Assembly: GCA_013821425.1 (NCBI GenBank)
Contig: JACDGV010000014.1
Coordinates: forward strand, 1-64,000
Direction of reading: 5' to 3'
Length of the DNA: 64,000 nucleotides
From: Nitrosospira sp.
Lineage (GTDB): Bacteria > Pseudomonadota > Gammaproteobacteria > Burkholderiales > Nitrosomonadaceae
The notes beneath the pieces were generated by a model, which saw only the letters and a list, made by a program, of their open reading frames with translations, did no database searches and was not told the origin of the DNA. Position 1 is the stretch's first letter; every line of letters begins with the position of its first letter. This document shows positions 46,014-55,016 of the stretch, piece after piece. The position numbers and the translations under genes were made by a program.

Positions 46014-48839
46014 TTAGTGAAGTGCGTAAGGGTTTTGCTGCTTCGTCGTCAGTTGCGTTTTCCATTCGTCAGGTAGATTCTGAACCCAGCCGTTATAGAT
46101 ATTGGGAATAGCAAGAATGCCCTGGCCGCCATATCCCGCCAAGCCGCTGACGACATCATCGGTTTGCGTATTTCCATTGCTTACCAGGGAAACCCGTCCC
46201 GCGACCATGGCGTCCGAAAGGTTTCCATCGTTGTTGGGATCGACGTCAACCACGATGAGCTCATTGGAGAACTTGCTCGTGACATAGGCATAGTACCCTC
46301 CTCCTTTCTTGGCTCCGAAATTAGCCCCATGGCACCCCGGATCGCAAGGCAGCATCTTTACTACGGTATCCTCGGTGATACTGCCTTTTGCCGCATCAAT
46401 GATGAGTATCGATCCGCCCGTATTTGCAAGCACCACGGCTTTCCCGTCGGGGGAAACGGGTATCTGGATGGGAAGTATGCCGACGGTGGCTTGTCCGTCT
46501 CCGTCACGGTCCACAATGGTCCCGTCGATGGGGTTATAGTCCGCAATGAGGTTGATGGTCTTTTTCAAGGTTCCATCCTTATTGATCACGCTCACGGTGT
46601 GATGCAACAGGTTGGCGGCATAGAATTTGCTGGAATCCGGCATCATGCCGATGGCAATGGGGTGAGCGCCCGGGGCAGAGCCTCCCGTGGGAACCCTTTC
46701 CAGGATGGCGCCACTGTCGGTGTCATAAAACCCCACGTCATTGGTAAAGATGTTTGGCGTGATGATCTTGCTCCCATCCGTGCTGACCCAGTGACCGTGC
46801 GGGTTGGTGGAGAGTTGGCCCCGCTGCTGTGTTGGCATCATCTGGCTGATCTCGGTTGTTCCGGCCAGGATGATGGACATGCCATCTTCGCCATTATTGC
46901 TGACCGAGAGATCGTCGTTATCCGGACGAGTCATGACATGAGCGGGAGCCTCGCCTACCTGGATGTTTTTGATCAACGCGCCTGTTCTCTGGTTAATCAT
47001 GGCCAGCTTGTTATCAAACCACTGGGTCTGGTAAACAATCGACTGATCCCGGTTGGTCCACATATTGTGGGGATTATTCATATTGATCTGCGGCAGGGCG
47101 ATCTTGCGTGCCACTTTCCAGGTGGCTGCGTCAATTACCGTAATCGTCCCGGGCTTAGTCTTTCCGGCGGTTTTTTCAAACTGGGTATCGATCCAGACCT
47201 CGCCCACACCGGCAATAGCTGGGGGGGTAGGCGGTGTCAAGGCCACGTCGTTGCCGTATCGGGCGATCAGGACGTCCGACAGGTTTGCGACTGCCCCGCC
47301 AGTGATACGGACATCAACAGCGGGATAGGTTACCTTCCAGGGCGTGGCAGAGGTGTAATCCTGCCAGTTGTTGGGGGCGGTGGCGACGAAGAACGTTCTC
47401 AGCAAGCGTGTGGCAAGGTCGCTGCTCGTGGGAAGATTTACAATGCCCGTGGCCAGATCGATGGTTTCGCCAAGGTCAAGGCCGTCGGTTTCCGGGTCAT
47501 CCACAATGACTGCGCCGAACATGTAGGGATGCACCTTGCATGTGAACACGTACAAGCCGGGTGTAGTCAGCTTGACGATACCGCCGCCTTTGTAGGCCCT
47601 GGTCTGGTCAAAGGGCATGGACGCATGTTCTATGGCTGCGGTTCCCCGACCTCTGCTTTTACCTTTACCCTGGTTGGAAGGGTGCCCATTGGAGGGATCG
47701 CCCGCCCCGCTGGGCCACAGCAGGCCGGTGATAGTGTGCACTGTGTTCGTTTCGGACATGATGAAGTTCACGCTGCTGCCCGGCGGAATCACTTCCAGCG
47801 ACCGTGTGCCGCCAGTAATGCTGAATATGGTGTCGCCCCGGGCGCTCCTGAACCAACTTCCCGGTTCGTCCGAGATCACGAAAGTGACAAGGCCGGGGTC
47901 ATCGCTCGCATTGCCGAAAATGGCGCCATAGGGAGAAGCGCCCGCGACGCTGTTGCCCATTCCTTTATTCGGGCCGTTCGTGGCGTCGACTCTAAAACTG
48001 CCATGCATGCCCGCTTCCATGTGGGAAAACAGGTGACAGTGGTACTGCCAGTTGCCGGGACCCACGCCGGTCCCTGCTCTGATGGTGAAGGTATGACTAT
48101 CGGAAATGTCTTCCAGTAACTTGGTGTCGATAACGCTATTTGTTCCAGGTTCCAGCCACCGATGCGCGTGCAGGTGGAAAGTATGACCCGGCCCTACCGA
48201 CAGGACATGAAATCTGACGATGTCATTCTCGACAGCGCCGAGAACCGGGTTTGTCCACAGCGGGGTTTCCGTTCCGGCTTTGGATATTTCTGTTGCCCAG
48301 AAGGTCGAACCGACCATGAACAGCACATACTGCTTGTCTAGTTCAGACGCATCGACTGATTTGAGAGCGCCGTCGCCGTCGACGAAGCGCTCTACCTTTC
48401 CGTCCGCCCTGTCAACCACGATAGCGCCAAACAGGCCAAGCAGTTCCTGTCCCTCGCCGTAGTATGGGTAGGCGCCAGTTTTGGTCGCGGTGAACGTGTA
48501 GCTCAACGTTCCTCCATTCGGGGCCGCCTTTTCGGCGATTTTGTCCGACAGGCCGGGGACCCTGAAACCCGCCGGTTTATCCGTATTGTTGGTGACCGTC
48601 ACACTAACGGTATCGCCCTGTTTTACGAAAAGAGTAGGCCCCGGGATAACCGCCTCGGCGTCATCTCCCCTTGTGTAGCCATACTGGCCGTTGGGTAATA
48701 CCACGGCCGACAGCGCGAGGTTATGATTAGTTGCTGATTGCGCCAGGGGTGGAGCCATTAGCAGCATGGCTCCAAGCAGCAGCGCGAACGCCGTAGCTGT
48801 TGTGATAGCGGGTGTTTGCAGTCTAAAAATATTGCTCAT
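46014..48839 (-). CDS. exported multicopper oxidase half with extra cupredoxin and beta-propeller
   Basis: 941 residues: signal peptide (1-36), two cupredoxin domains of the two-domain laccase plan (about 40-285), a third cupredoxin (about 300-450) and a YVTN-like beta-propeller (about 580-930). Domain 2 keeps HxxHxH (His219, 222, 224) and HCHLFSHMEAGM (His267, Cys268, His269, His273, Met278). Domain 1 lacks both HxH motifs (GFRVPG and YPYYGEGQE instead). The third cupredoxin has a type-1 set (His368, Cys434, His437, Met440). CDPGCHG at 832-838 is cysteine-rich but not a CxxCH haem site. GAGAGG precedes the ATG. It lies 38 nt after its partner gene. Confidence 0.85.
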   Translation of the reverse strand: MSNIFRLQTPAITTATAFALLLGAMLLMAPPLAQSATNHNLALSAVVLPNGQYGYTRGDDAEAVIPGPTLFVKQGDTVSVTVTNNTDKPAGFRVPGLSDKIAEKAAPNGGTLSYTFTATKTGAYPYYGEGQELLGLFGAIVVDRADGKVERFVDGDGALKSVDASELDKQYVLFMVGSTFWATEISKAGTETPLWTNPVLGAVENDIVRFHVLSVGPGHTFHLHAHRWLEPGTNSVIDTKLLEDISDSHTFTIRAGTGVGPGNWQYHCHLFSHMEAGMHGSFRVDATNGPNKGMGNSVAGASPYGAIFGNASDDPGLVTFVISDEPGSWFRSARGDTIFSITGGTRSLEVIPPGSSVNFIMSETNTVHTITGLLWPSGAGDPSNGHPSNQGKGKSRGRGTAAIEHASMPFDQTRAYKGGGIVKLTTPGLYVFTCKVHPYMFGAVIVDDPETDGLDLGETIDLATGIVNLPTSSDLATRLLRTFFVATAPNNWQDYTSATPWKVTYPAVDVRITGGAVANLSDVLIARYGNDVALTPPTPPAIAGVGEVWIDTQFEKTAGKTKPGTITVIDAATWKVARKIALPQINMNNPHNMWTNRDQSIVYQTQWFDNKLAMINQRTGALIKNIQVGEAPAHVMTRPDNDDLSVSNNGEDGMSIILAGTTEISQMMPTQQRGQLSTNPHGHWVSTDGSKIITPNIFTNDVGFYDTDSGAILERVPTGGSAPGAHPIAIGMMPDSSKFYAANLLHHTVSVINKDGTLKKTINLIADYNPIDGTIVDRDGDGQATVGILPIQIPVSPDGKAVVLANTGGSILIIDAAKGSITEDTVVKMLPCDPGCHGANFGAKKGGGYYAYVTSKFSNELIVVDVDPNNDGNLSDAMVAGRVSLVSNGNTQTDDVVSGLAGYGGQGILAIPNIYNGWVQNLPDEWKTQLTTKQQNPYALH

Positions 48840-48877
48840 TTATATTTAACCTCTCGATGATTTATTTTCAATGTTCA

Positions 48878-49900
48878 TTAAGGAGCGCCGCCGGTGACGT
48901 TGAAGCTGCCCCTCATGCCCATTAATTTGCGTGAAAAATTCGCGGTCATATAGTTCGTGCTGGCTAAGGCCTTTATGGTAAAAGCATGATTCTCAAGAGG
49001 GCCGATATCTTTTGCGATAATCATTTGCTTCGTTCCGGGATCGACCCACTGATAGCCCTCGAGTTGAAATCGATTCAAATAGGTGCCCATGGCGATAAGA
49101 TGGAACCTGACGTTGTCACCGCCATTCGCGGTCAGTGCCGGGTTGGCTCCGAGCGGGGTCTGTTGCTTGCTCGCGCCGTCTATTTCCATTCCCCAGAAAG
49201 CATCGTCAGCCAGGTAAAGCACGTAATCTTTTTTAATACTGTTAACTGGCACGCTTGCGATACTGCTACCGTTACTTCCAGTCACTGCGCCTGATGCCGG
49301 ATTGACGATGACGGCGCCAAAAAGGCCCCTGTCTTCCGAGCCGTTGTGAGTTTCAAAATTGTGATCATGGTACGGCCAGGACCCCGCCGTGCCCGGAGCC
49401 ACGTCCCAGAGGTAGGTGTAGAAGCGTCCTCCATGATCGGGATAGGCGCCCTCATCTTCGATTTTATTGATAATCTTGAGAGAGCCGTCGCTCAGTATGT
49501 TGTAATGGATACCATGCACATGGACGCTGACTTGCTGATCGGGGCTCATGGTAATGCCGTTCCGAATGGTGAGCCTGACCTTGTCGCCTTCCGTAAGAAT
49601 AATCGTCGGTCCTGGAATCGTGGCCTGTGTACTGTAGCGGGAAGTAATGTTAACGCCATCGACCTGGTGTTCAATCATGCGATACGCGAGCAGGCCGGCT
49701 TCGGTTTCTTCCGCTGTCATTTCAATCCGGTGGTTAGCAGCGACGCCATGCCCCGAAGGCAGAAAAAACATTGCCAGAAACAGCGTGGATGGAATCGTAA
49801 GTCCTATCCAAAAGCGGCTGAATCTGTCTGCAGTTGAAGAGGTTTGAAGATCGCCAGAAGCAAAAAACTCCCCCACAGCATGGGTATGTTGATACTTCAT
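48878..49900 (-). CDS. exported multicopper oxidase half (N-terminal copper ligands only)
   Basis: 340 residues from ATG 49900, which has AAGGAG 9 nt upstream; the track start at 49981 does not. A signal anchor occupies about 30-54. Two cupredoxin domains follow. Domain 1 keeps both HxH motifs of a type 2/3 cluster (His127/129 in VHVHG, His178/180 in YHDH). Domain 2 aligns with the partner but has lost its ligands (YLNRFQLEGYQW for HTFHLHAHRW; NFSRKLMGMRG for HCHLFSHMEAGMHG). Alone it cannot build a complete type 1 plus trinuclear centre. It is the first gene of the two-gene operon. Confidence 0.85.
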   Translation of the reverse strand: MKYQHTHAVGEFFASGDLQTSSTADRFSRFWIGLTIPSTLFLAMFFLPSGHGVAANHRIEMTAEETEAGLLAYRMIEHQVDGVNITSRYSTQATIPGPTIILTEGDKVRLTIRNGITMSPDQQVSVHVHGIHYNILSDGSLKIINKIEDEGAYPDHGGRFYTYLWDVAPGTAGSWPYHDHNFETHNGSEDRGLFGAVIVNPASGAVTGSNGSSIASVPVNSIKKDYVLYLADDAFWGMEIDGASKQQTPLGANPALTANGGDNVRFHLIAMGTYLNRFQLEGYQWVDPGTKQMIIAKDIGPLENHAFTIKALASTNYMTANFSRKLMGMRGSFNVTGGAP

Positions 49901-50350
49901 TTTTAGAAGGCTCCTTAGGTTATGAGTTTGTTTAGGTAATACAGAGCCGGGGCTTATATCAATTTTCCCCGGTTTGGGCATTCACGTTTGAATTCTTCAG
50001 ATCCGATCGGAACGTCGCCACAGCTCGATACAAGTGTGACTGCGGCATCCGGGGAAGAGGGCAGGGTACTTGCCTCTATCCTGCTGCCATGGCGCCACCG
50101 CTTTTCGGCCGCTGATTATGGGTTAACGGCGCCTGCATACCATGTGAAGGTTGTCCTTTTTTTGCCGGATAAGATGTACCTGGTTTTTCAGGCTAATAGC
50201 AGTACATCTGCACCGAGACAATGTGGTGAGTGTCGATTGCTTGGCTGATTTTTTTGCGGCAGTCGTATTTCGGCGAGAGTCCAGGGTTGGGGCCCTGATA
50301 CAGGAGGCTTGCAAGCGGGAAACCGGGCTTGCCCGGGAACATAGGGGCAG
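49901..50350. other. promoter region of the copper oxidase operon
   Basis: 450 nt between two minus-strand genes. No confident -10/-35, copper-box palindrome or small ORF was found; short frames on both strands lack ribosome sites. Confidence 0.4.
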
Positions 50351-51055
50351 CTAGCTATAAATTTGCGCAGGAGGTGCAGATGTAGAGTTTGTCCCACCCA
50401 CCCGGTGGTGGTGGAGCTTGGCAAACATGAAAAGATCAAAGCGGTTCGTGATCTCCAGCTTGCTGAAAATGGACGTCAGGTGGTTGCGCAGGGTCTGTTC
50501 GCTAATGCACAGATTTTGAGCAATCTTCTTGTTTGAACCGCCCGCGTCAGTTGCGAACGCACTGATGATGGCGCGTTCTTTTCGCGTAAGGGTGGTAATT
50601 TTTTTCGTGATCGAATCGGTGGGCTTTTGCCTCGCGTCTACAAACTTGACGAAGATGCGTCCAGTCGTGCCCCGGCCTAGCCAGAGTTCGCCAGCATGAA
50701 CCTTCTCGATGGCTTTGATAATATTCTGCGTGGGGTCCTCTTTATAGACCACGCCACGCGCTCCATTGAGTACCGTTCCGTCAATGGCGGCCTGATCGCG
50801 GGTTTCGGTAAAGATGATGACATGGGTGTTCCCTTCGCTCAGCAAATCCGGGATAAGTTCGGTGACCTTTTCAATGCCGAGATAAAGGTCGAGTAAAATA
50901 ACTTCGGGCTTCTTCTCCCTGACTAGCCGGGACGCCTCCGCGCCATTGATTGCCTTGCCGACGACCTTCATTCGCGGCGACTCGTTGTTTATGAGCTTTT
51001 CCAGTCCCCAAAGAACAATCTGGTGGCTGTTGACGAGCAGGACGGGGATGGACAT
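50351..51055 (-). CDS. NarL/FixJ-type response regulator
   Basis: 234 residues from ATG 51055 (MSIPVLLVNSHQIVLWGLEKL). The 63-residue extension of the track is unlikely coding. The receiver domain (1-120) keeps the phospho-acceptor aspartate (VILLDLYLG), the Thr/Ser (IIFTET) and the Lys (VVYKEDPT). The LuxR-type helix-turn-helix lies at about 150-205 (LTRKERAIISAFATDAGGSNKKIAQNLCISEQTLRNHLTSIFSKL). No sensor kinase is adjacent. It could control the downstream copper oxidase operon or the divergent secretion operon. Confidence 0.87.
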   Translation of the reverse strand: MSIPVLLVNSHQIVLWGLEKLINNESPRMKVVGKAINGAEASRLVREKKPEVILLDLYLGIEKVTELIPDLLSEGNTHVIIFTETRDQAAIDGTVLNGARGVVYKEDPTQNIIKAIEKVHAGELWLGRGTTGRIFVKFVDARQKPTDSITKKITTLTRKERAIISAFATDAGGSNKKIAQNLCISEQTLRNHLTSIFSKLEITNRFDLFMFAKLHHHRVGGTNSTSAPPAQIYS

Positions 51056-51669
51056 GGAAGAAGGTGGAGATATAAAGTGTTTCCCGCCAGCTTTGCGTGC
51101 GTGGGTAAGGAAAGCATAGTATAAATCTTTACAGTCTGCAAAATAGTTGTCCGTCTGTTTAGCGGAAAACGGACGTAATTTCCGGAGGTTGCGTAAGATA
51201 TTTTTGCGTTTGAGGGTATGATGAGCTCCCTGGGCCACAGTCAACGGCTCTTCAGGGCAATAATTCAGATGGAAAAGTAGGGTCCGCCGAAACGCGCGCG
51301 GCGAGTATGGCCTGGCGTGCAGGCTTGTTCAGGCGTTATCGGAACTCCAGCGGGAGTCTGTGGCGAGTTTGGTATTGTGGGGAACTTTATCCTCTTCGCG
51401 CATTCTCAAGGGCCTTGCTCGTGCTTGGAGAATCAGGCTTTGAGAACAAAACATGTATCCGGTTTTGGGACAGGGAGACCCTGAATTGTTCGTGGCAGAC
51501 ATTGCGATCGGATTTTCATTCCCGATATTGCTTGCGGCATCGTTTTGAAGCTACTATCATCAGCCGGATTTTCGGGATTCAATCTCCTATCTGGTTATTT
51601 TTCGTAATCGGTTATTTTTCTTAATCGTATTGTCACGCAACACTCCTATACTCTGCGTTGTGAACATCC
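51056..51669. other. control region upstream of the secretion operon, with 17-bp direct repeat
   Basis: About 610 nt between the divergent regulator and gspG. GGTTATTTTTCGTAATC (51593-51609) is followed head to tail by GGTTATTTTTCTTAATC (51610-51626), one mismatch. The repeat lies 43 nt before the gspG ATG and could be an operator or an AT-rich upstream element. No other frame is supported. Confidence 0.5.
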
Positions 51670-52128
51670 ATGGTTAGGTTCCGGAATACAGAAACGAGGC
51701 AGCGGCGAGTCCGGGTGCGTTCCCGGGCGGCGTATGGATTTACCCTGCTCGAACTGCTGGTCGTCATGGTCATCATCGGATTGCTCGCGGGCTATGTGGC
51801 ACCGAGGTATTTCTCGCAGGTGGGAAAATCGGAGGTGAAAGCGGCACAAGCGCAGATCGATGCTCTCGAAAAGGCACTGGACCAATACCGCCTGGACACA
51901 GGGAACTACCCGCCTACCGAGCAGGGGCTGGCGGCCCTGATGACACGGCCTGCCAATGAGCCGAGATGGCAGGGGCCATACCTCAGGAAGACAGCGCCGC
52001 CTGATCCGTGGGGGCGGCCGTATGTCTATAAGTACCCCGGAGAGCGCACAGAGTACGATTTATATTCCTACGGCAAGGACGGCCAGCCCGGCGGTACGGG
52101 CGAAGCAGCGGATATCACGAACTGGTAG
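51670..52128 (+). CDS. gspG: type II secretion major pseudopilin GspG-like
   Basis: 152 residues. A basic leader ends in the prepilin peptidase site AAYG-FTLLELLVVMVIIG with Glu5. A long alpha-spine and the GspG C-terminal region follow (TGNYPPTEQGLAALMTRP, DPWGRPYVYKYPGERTEYDLYSYGKDGQPGG) with the calcium-loop acidic residues. It is the first gene of an eleven-gene operon; gspF starts 6 nt after it. No prepilin peptidase gene is in the window. Confidence 0.92.
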   Translation: MVRFRNTETRQRRVRVRSRAAYGFTLLELLVVMVIIGLLAGYVAPRYFSQVGKSEVKAAQAQIDALEKALDQYRLDTGNYPPTEQGLAALMTRPANEPRWQGPYLRKTAPPDPWGRPYVYKYPGERTEYDLYSYGKDGQPGGTGEAADITNW

Positions 52129-52134
52129 GTTGCT

Positions 52135-53319
52135 ATGCGCTATGAAGTGAAAGCTATGCTTTCCGGACAGGGCACGGTATTTCTGCAACTCGATGCCGAT
52201 AGTGCGGAGGATGCCCGTCTCCAGGTCGTAGCCCAGGGAGGGATGGTTCTAGAGGTCCGGCGACGATTTTACGGCTGGATGCCAAAGCCACGCCTGCGCT
52301 TTCCGCTGGCACACTTCAGTCAGGAATTGCTTTCCCTGCTGACGGCAGGACTCAGCCTGGTCGAGAGCATCGAGACGCTGGCCGACAAGGAGCAGGACGC
52401 CGGCGTGCGGAAAATTATCGAGGAGCTGCGAGCGCGGCTATATGAGGGTGTTACTTTTTCCCGCGCGCTGGAGTTTTTTCCGCAAGCATTCCCCCCACTC
52501 TATGTGGCGACCGCAAGGGCGAGCGAGCGCACGGGCGACCTGCCTGAAGCGTTGACACGTTTTATAACCTACCAGACGCAGATGGATCTGGTGCGCAAGA
52601 AATTAATCGGCGCGTCCATTTATCCTGTTCTCCTGCTGGTGATTGGACTGCTGGTGGGGTTATTCCTCCTGGTTTTCGTGGTACCCAGGTTCAGCGCAAT
52701 CTACGAGGATGCCGGGACCGATTTACCCTGGCTTTCCATGCTTCTGATTCGTTGGGGGCATCTCGTGCATGATCACGGATGGCACCTGGCGGGGATCGCG
52801 GCAGCTGCACTGGGTCTCTTTATTTATGGCATAAACCGACCCTTATTCAGATCATGGGTGGCACAGCGGCTATGGCATATTCCCGCCATCGGCGAGCGTA
52901 TGCGAGTTTATCAGCTCGCGCGGTTTTACCGGACACTGGGCATGTTATTACGAGGAGGCATCCCGGTGGTAAAAGCTCTGGAAATGGTTAGTGGCCTCCT
53001 GCAGCCGCACTTCCGGCCCAGGGTCCACGCGGCTGCCACCCTCATTCGCGAAGGGAGAACCATCTCCAGTGCCATGGAGGCGGAAGGGCTGACCACTGCT
53101 GTCGGGAGCCGCATGTTGCGCGTTGGCGAACGAACCGGCCTCATGGGGGAAATGATGGAACGCATCGGTAATTTTCACGATGAAGAAATCGCGCGCTGGG
53201 TCGAGTGGATGACCAAACTGATAGAGCCATTGCTGATGGCGGTAATCGGCGGCGTGATCGGAGGAATCATTATTCTCATGTATATGCCAATATTCCAGTT
53301 GGCGGGAAGCGTCGGTTGA
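52135..53319 (+). CDS. gspF: type II secretion inner-membrane platform GspF-like
   Basis: 394 residues with two GspF/PilC cytoplasmic four-helix domains (about 60-180 and 265-385) and three membrane spans. Signature blocks are FSQELLSLLTAGLSLVESIETLA, YPVLLLVIGLLVGLFLLVFVVPRF and LPRG-like RGGIPVVKALEMVSG. The stop overlaps the gspE start. Confidence 0.93.
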   Translation: MRYEVKAMLSGQGTVFLQLDADSAEDARLQVVAQGGMVLEVRRRFYGWMPKPRLRFPLAHFSQELLSLLTAGLSLVESIETLADKEQDAGVRKIIEELRARLYEGVTFSRALEFFPQAFPPLYVATARASERTGDLPEALTRFITYQTQMDLVRKKLIGASIYPVLLLVIGLLVGLFLLVFVVPRFSAIYEDAGTDLPWLSMLLIRWGHLVHDHGWHLAGIAAAALGLFIYGINRPLFRSWVAQRLWHIPAIGERMRVYQLARFYRTLGMLLRGGIPVVKALEMVSGLLQPHFRPRVHAAATLIREGRTISSAMEAEGLTTAVGSRMLRVGERTGLMGEMMERIGNFHDEEIARWVEWMTKLIEPLLMAVIGGVIGGIIILMYMPIFQLAGSVG

Positions 53320-55016
53320 GCCAGGTGATAGAGGCTGCTTCGGTATCGCCCGCTCCCGTAAGCATTGATGCGTATCTGCTTGCCACGGCGCGCGCAGAGG
53401 CATCCAGCCAGGGTATTCCAGTAATCAGCTATCTGGAGGAAAGATACGGCTGCCTGCCAGATCAACTGATGGCGGAGCTCGGTCGGCTGCTGCGCATGCC
53501 CGTGCTCGCGATGGAGGATTTGCGCACAACCAGCCCGGTATATGAGGTGCTGCCGTTTAATGAAGCCGTTGGTCGGGAATGTGCGTTATTACGCAATGGG
53601 GAGAAATTTGTTCTTGCCGTGGCTAACCCGTTCTCGCCAAACCTGAGGGCCTGGGCCGGCAACCGTATCGATGTCGCCGCGCAATGGCATCTGGTCCATC
53701 CAGCTGATTTGAAAGCATTTTTCGCTCAGCAGGAGCAGACAATGCGGGCGATGGACACCTTGCTTCCAGCGGCGCAGCATGGTCCTAAGCAAGCGGGCGA
53801 GGAAGATCTCTCCCTGAAGACAATCAATGAAGGAACCAGCCCGGTAGTGCGGCTGGTGCATTCGACCCTGTACGATGCGCATAAATCGCAGGCAAGCGAT
53901 ATTCACCTCGAGATGGTAACCGGCGCATTATCGATCAAATACCGGATCGACGGCGTTCTGAGCATGATCGGCGTAGTGCAGGGCGCAGATCTGGCGGAAC
54001 AGGTCATTTCGCGTATCAAGGTAATGTCTGATCTGGATATCGCGGAGCGGCGGGTGCCGCAGGACGGCCGTTTCAAGGTTTCCATCCAGGGGCGGGAAAT
54101 CGATTTTCGCGTGTCCATCATGCCGAGTATCTTCGGAGAAGATGCCGTGTTGCGTATTCTCGACCGTCAGGCGCTCGCCGATCACGTAGAGGGGCTGACA
54201 CTGAATCATCTCGGCTTCGACCAGGTTACCATGGCCAGTTTCCGGCGTCTCAGTTCAGAGCCGTACGGAATGTTGCTGGTGACGGGCCCTACCGGCAGCG
54301 GTAAAACCACGACGCTCTATGCGGCCATCTCCGAAGTGAATACGGGTCATGACAAAATTATCACGATTGAGGATCCGATCGAGTATCAGCTGCCTGGCGT
54401 CCTGCAGATACCCGTCAACGAGAAAAAGGGACTCACCTTTGTACGCGGGTTGCGCTCGATTCTGCGCCACGATCCAGACAAAATCATGGTTGGTGAAATT
54501 CGTGATCCCGAGACCGCGCAGATCGCTATCCAGGCGGCATTGACGGGACACCTGGTGTTTACCACGGTCCATGCCAATAACGTGTTCGACGTCATCGGCC
54601 GTTTTTCCCATATGGGAGTGGACCCCTACAGTTTTGTTTCAGCCTTGAACGGAATCGCCGCCCAGAGGCTGGTTCGCCTGCTATGTACACACTGCGCAGT
54701 GGAAGAGCGTCCTGAAGAGCAGCTGATTGCGGACTCCGGAATCGATCCCGAATCTGCCGGCACGTTCCGGTTCCGTACGAGCAAAGGGTGCGGCCAGTGC
54801 CGGGGAAGTGGTTATCGGGGACGGAACGCGATAGCTGAAATGCTGGTGTTGAACGATGAGATTCGTGAGCTCATTGTGGCCCGCGAGCCCATACGGCGAA
54901 TAAAGGAGGCGGCGAAGGGCAATGGCACCCGTTTCCTGCGCGACGCAGCGCTGGACATGGTAAGGAGTGGGCAAACGAGTTTACAGGAGGCCAATCGTGT
55001 CACCATTGTGGCGTGA
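53316..55016 (+). CDS. gspE: type II secretion/type IV filament assembly ATPase GspE-like
   Basis: 566 residues from a TTG that overlaps the gspF stop by TTGA, with GGGAAG upstream. A GTG three codons later is the alternative, and the track start inside gspF is rejected. It has an N1E-type domain (about 10-150), Walker A GPTGSGKTTTLYAAI, the Asp box IITIEDPIEY, Walker B MVGEIRDPETAQIAIQAALTGH and a four-cysteine zinc site (CTHC, CGQC). It powers pseudopilus growth. Confidence 0.94.
   Translation: MSQVIEAASVSPAPVSIDAYLLATARAEASSQGIPVISYLEERYGCLPDQLMAELGRLLRMPVLAMEDLRTTSPVYEVLPFNEAVGRECALLRNGEKFVLAVANPFSPNLRAWAGNRIDVAAQWHLVHPADLKAFFAQQEQTMRAMDTLLPAAQHGPKQAGEEDLSLKTINEGTSPVVRLVHSTLYDAHKSQASDIHLEMVTGALSIKYRIDGVLSMIGVVQGADLAEQVISRIKVMSDLDIAERRVPQDGRFKVSIQGREIDFRVSIMPSIFGEDAVLRILDRQALADHVEGLTLNHLGFDQVTMASFRRLSSEPYGMLLVTGPTGSGKTTTLYAAISEVNTGHDKIITIEDPIEYQLPGVLQIPVNEKKGLTFVRGLRSILRHDPDKIMVGEIRDPETAQIAIQAALTGHLVFTTVHANNVFDVIGRFSHMGVDPYSFVSALNGIAAQRLVRLLCTHCAVEERPEEQLIADSGIDPESAGTFRFRTSKGCGQCRGSGYRGRNAIAEMLVLNDEIRELIVAREPIRRIKEAAKGNGTRFLRDAALDMVRSGQTSLQEANRVTIVA

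Noticed and set aside
46322-46345. CDPGCH in the large copper oxidase as a standard haem c site
   Set aside because: Three residues separate the cysteines, not two; left as an open observation rather than a haem call.
46164-48119. 651-residue plus-strand ORF opposite the large copper oxidase
   Set aside because: It is the antisense shadow of a clearly coding gene; composition is rich in His/Gly/Val without any domain, and no ribosome site is present.
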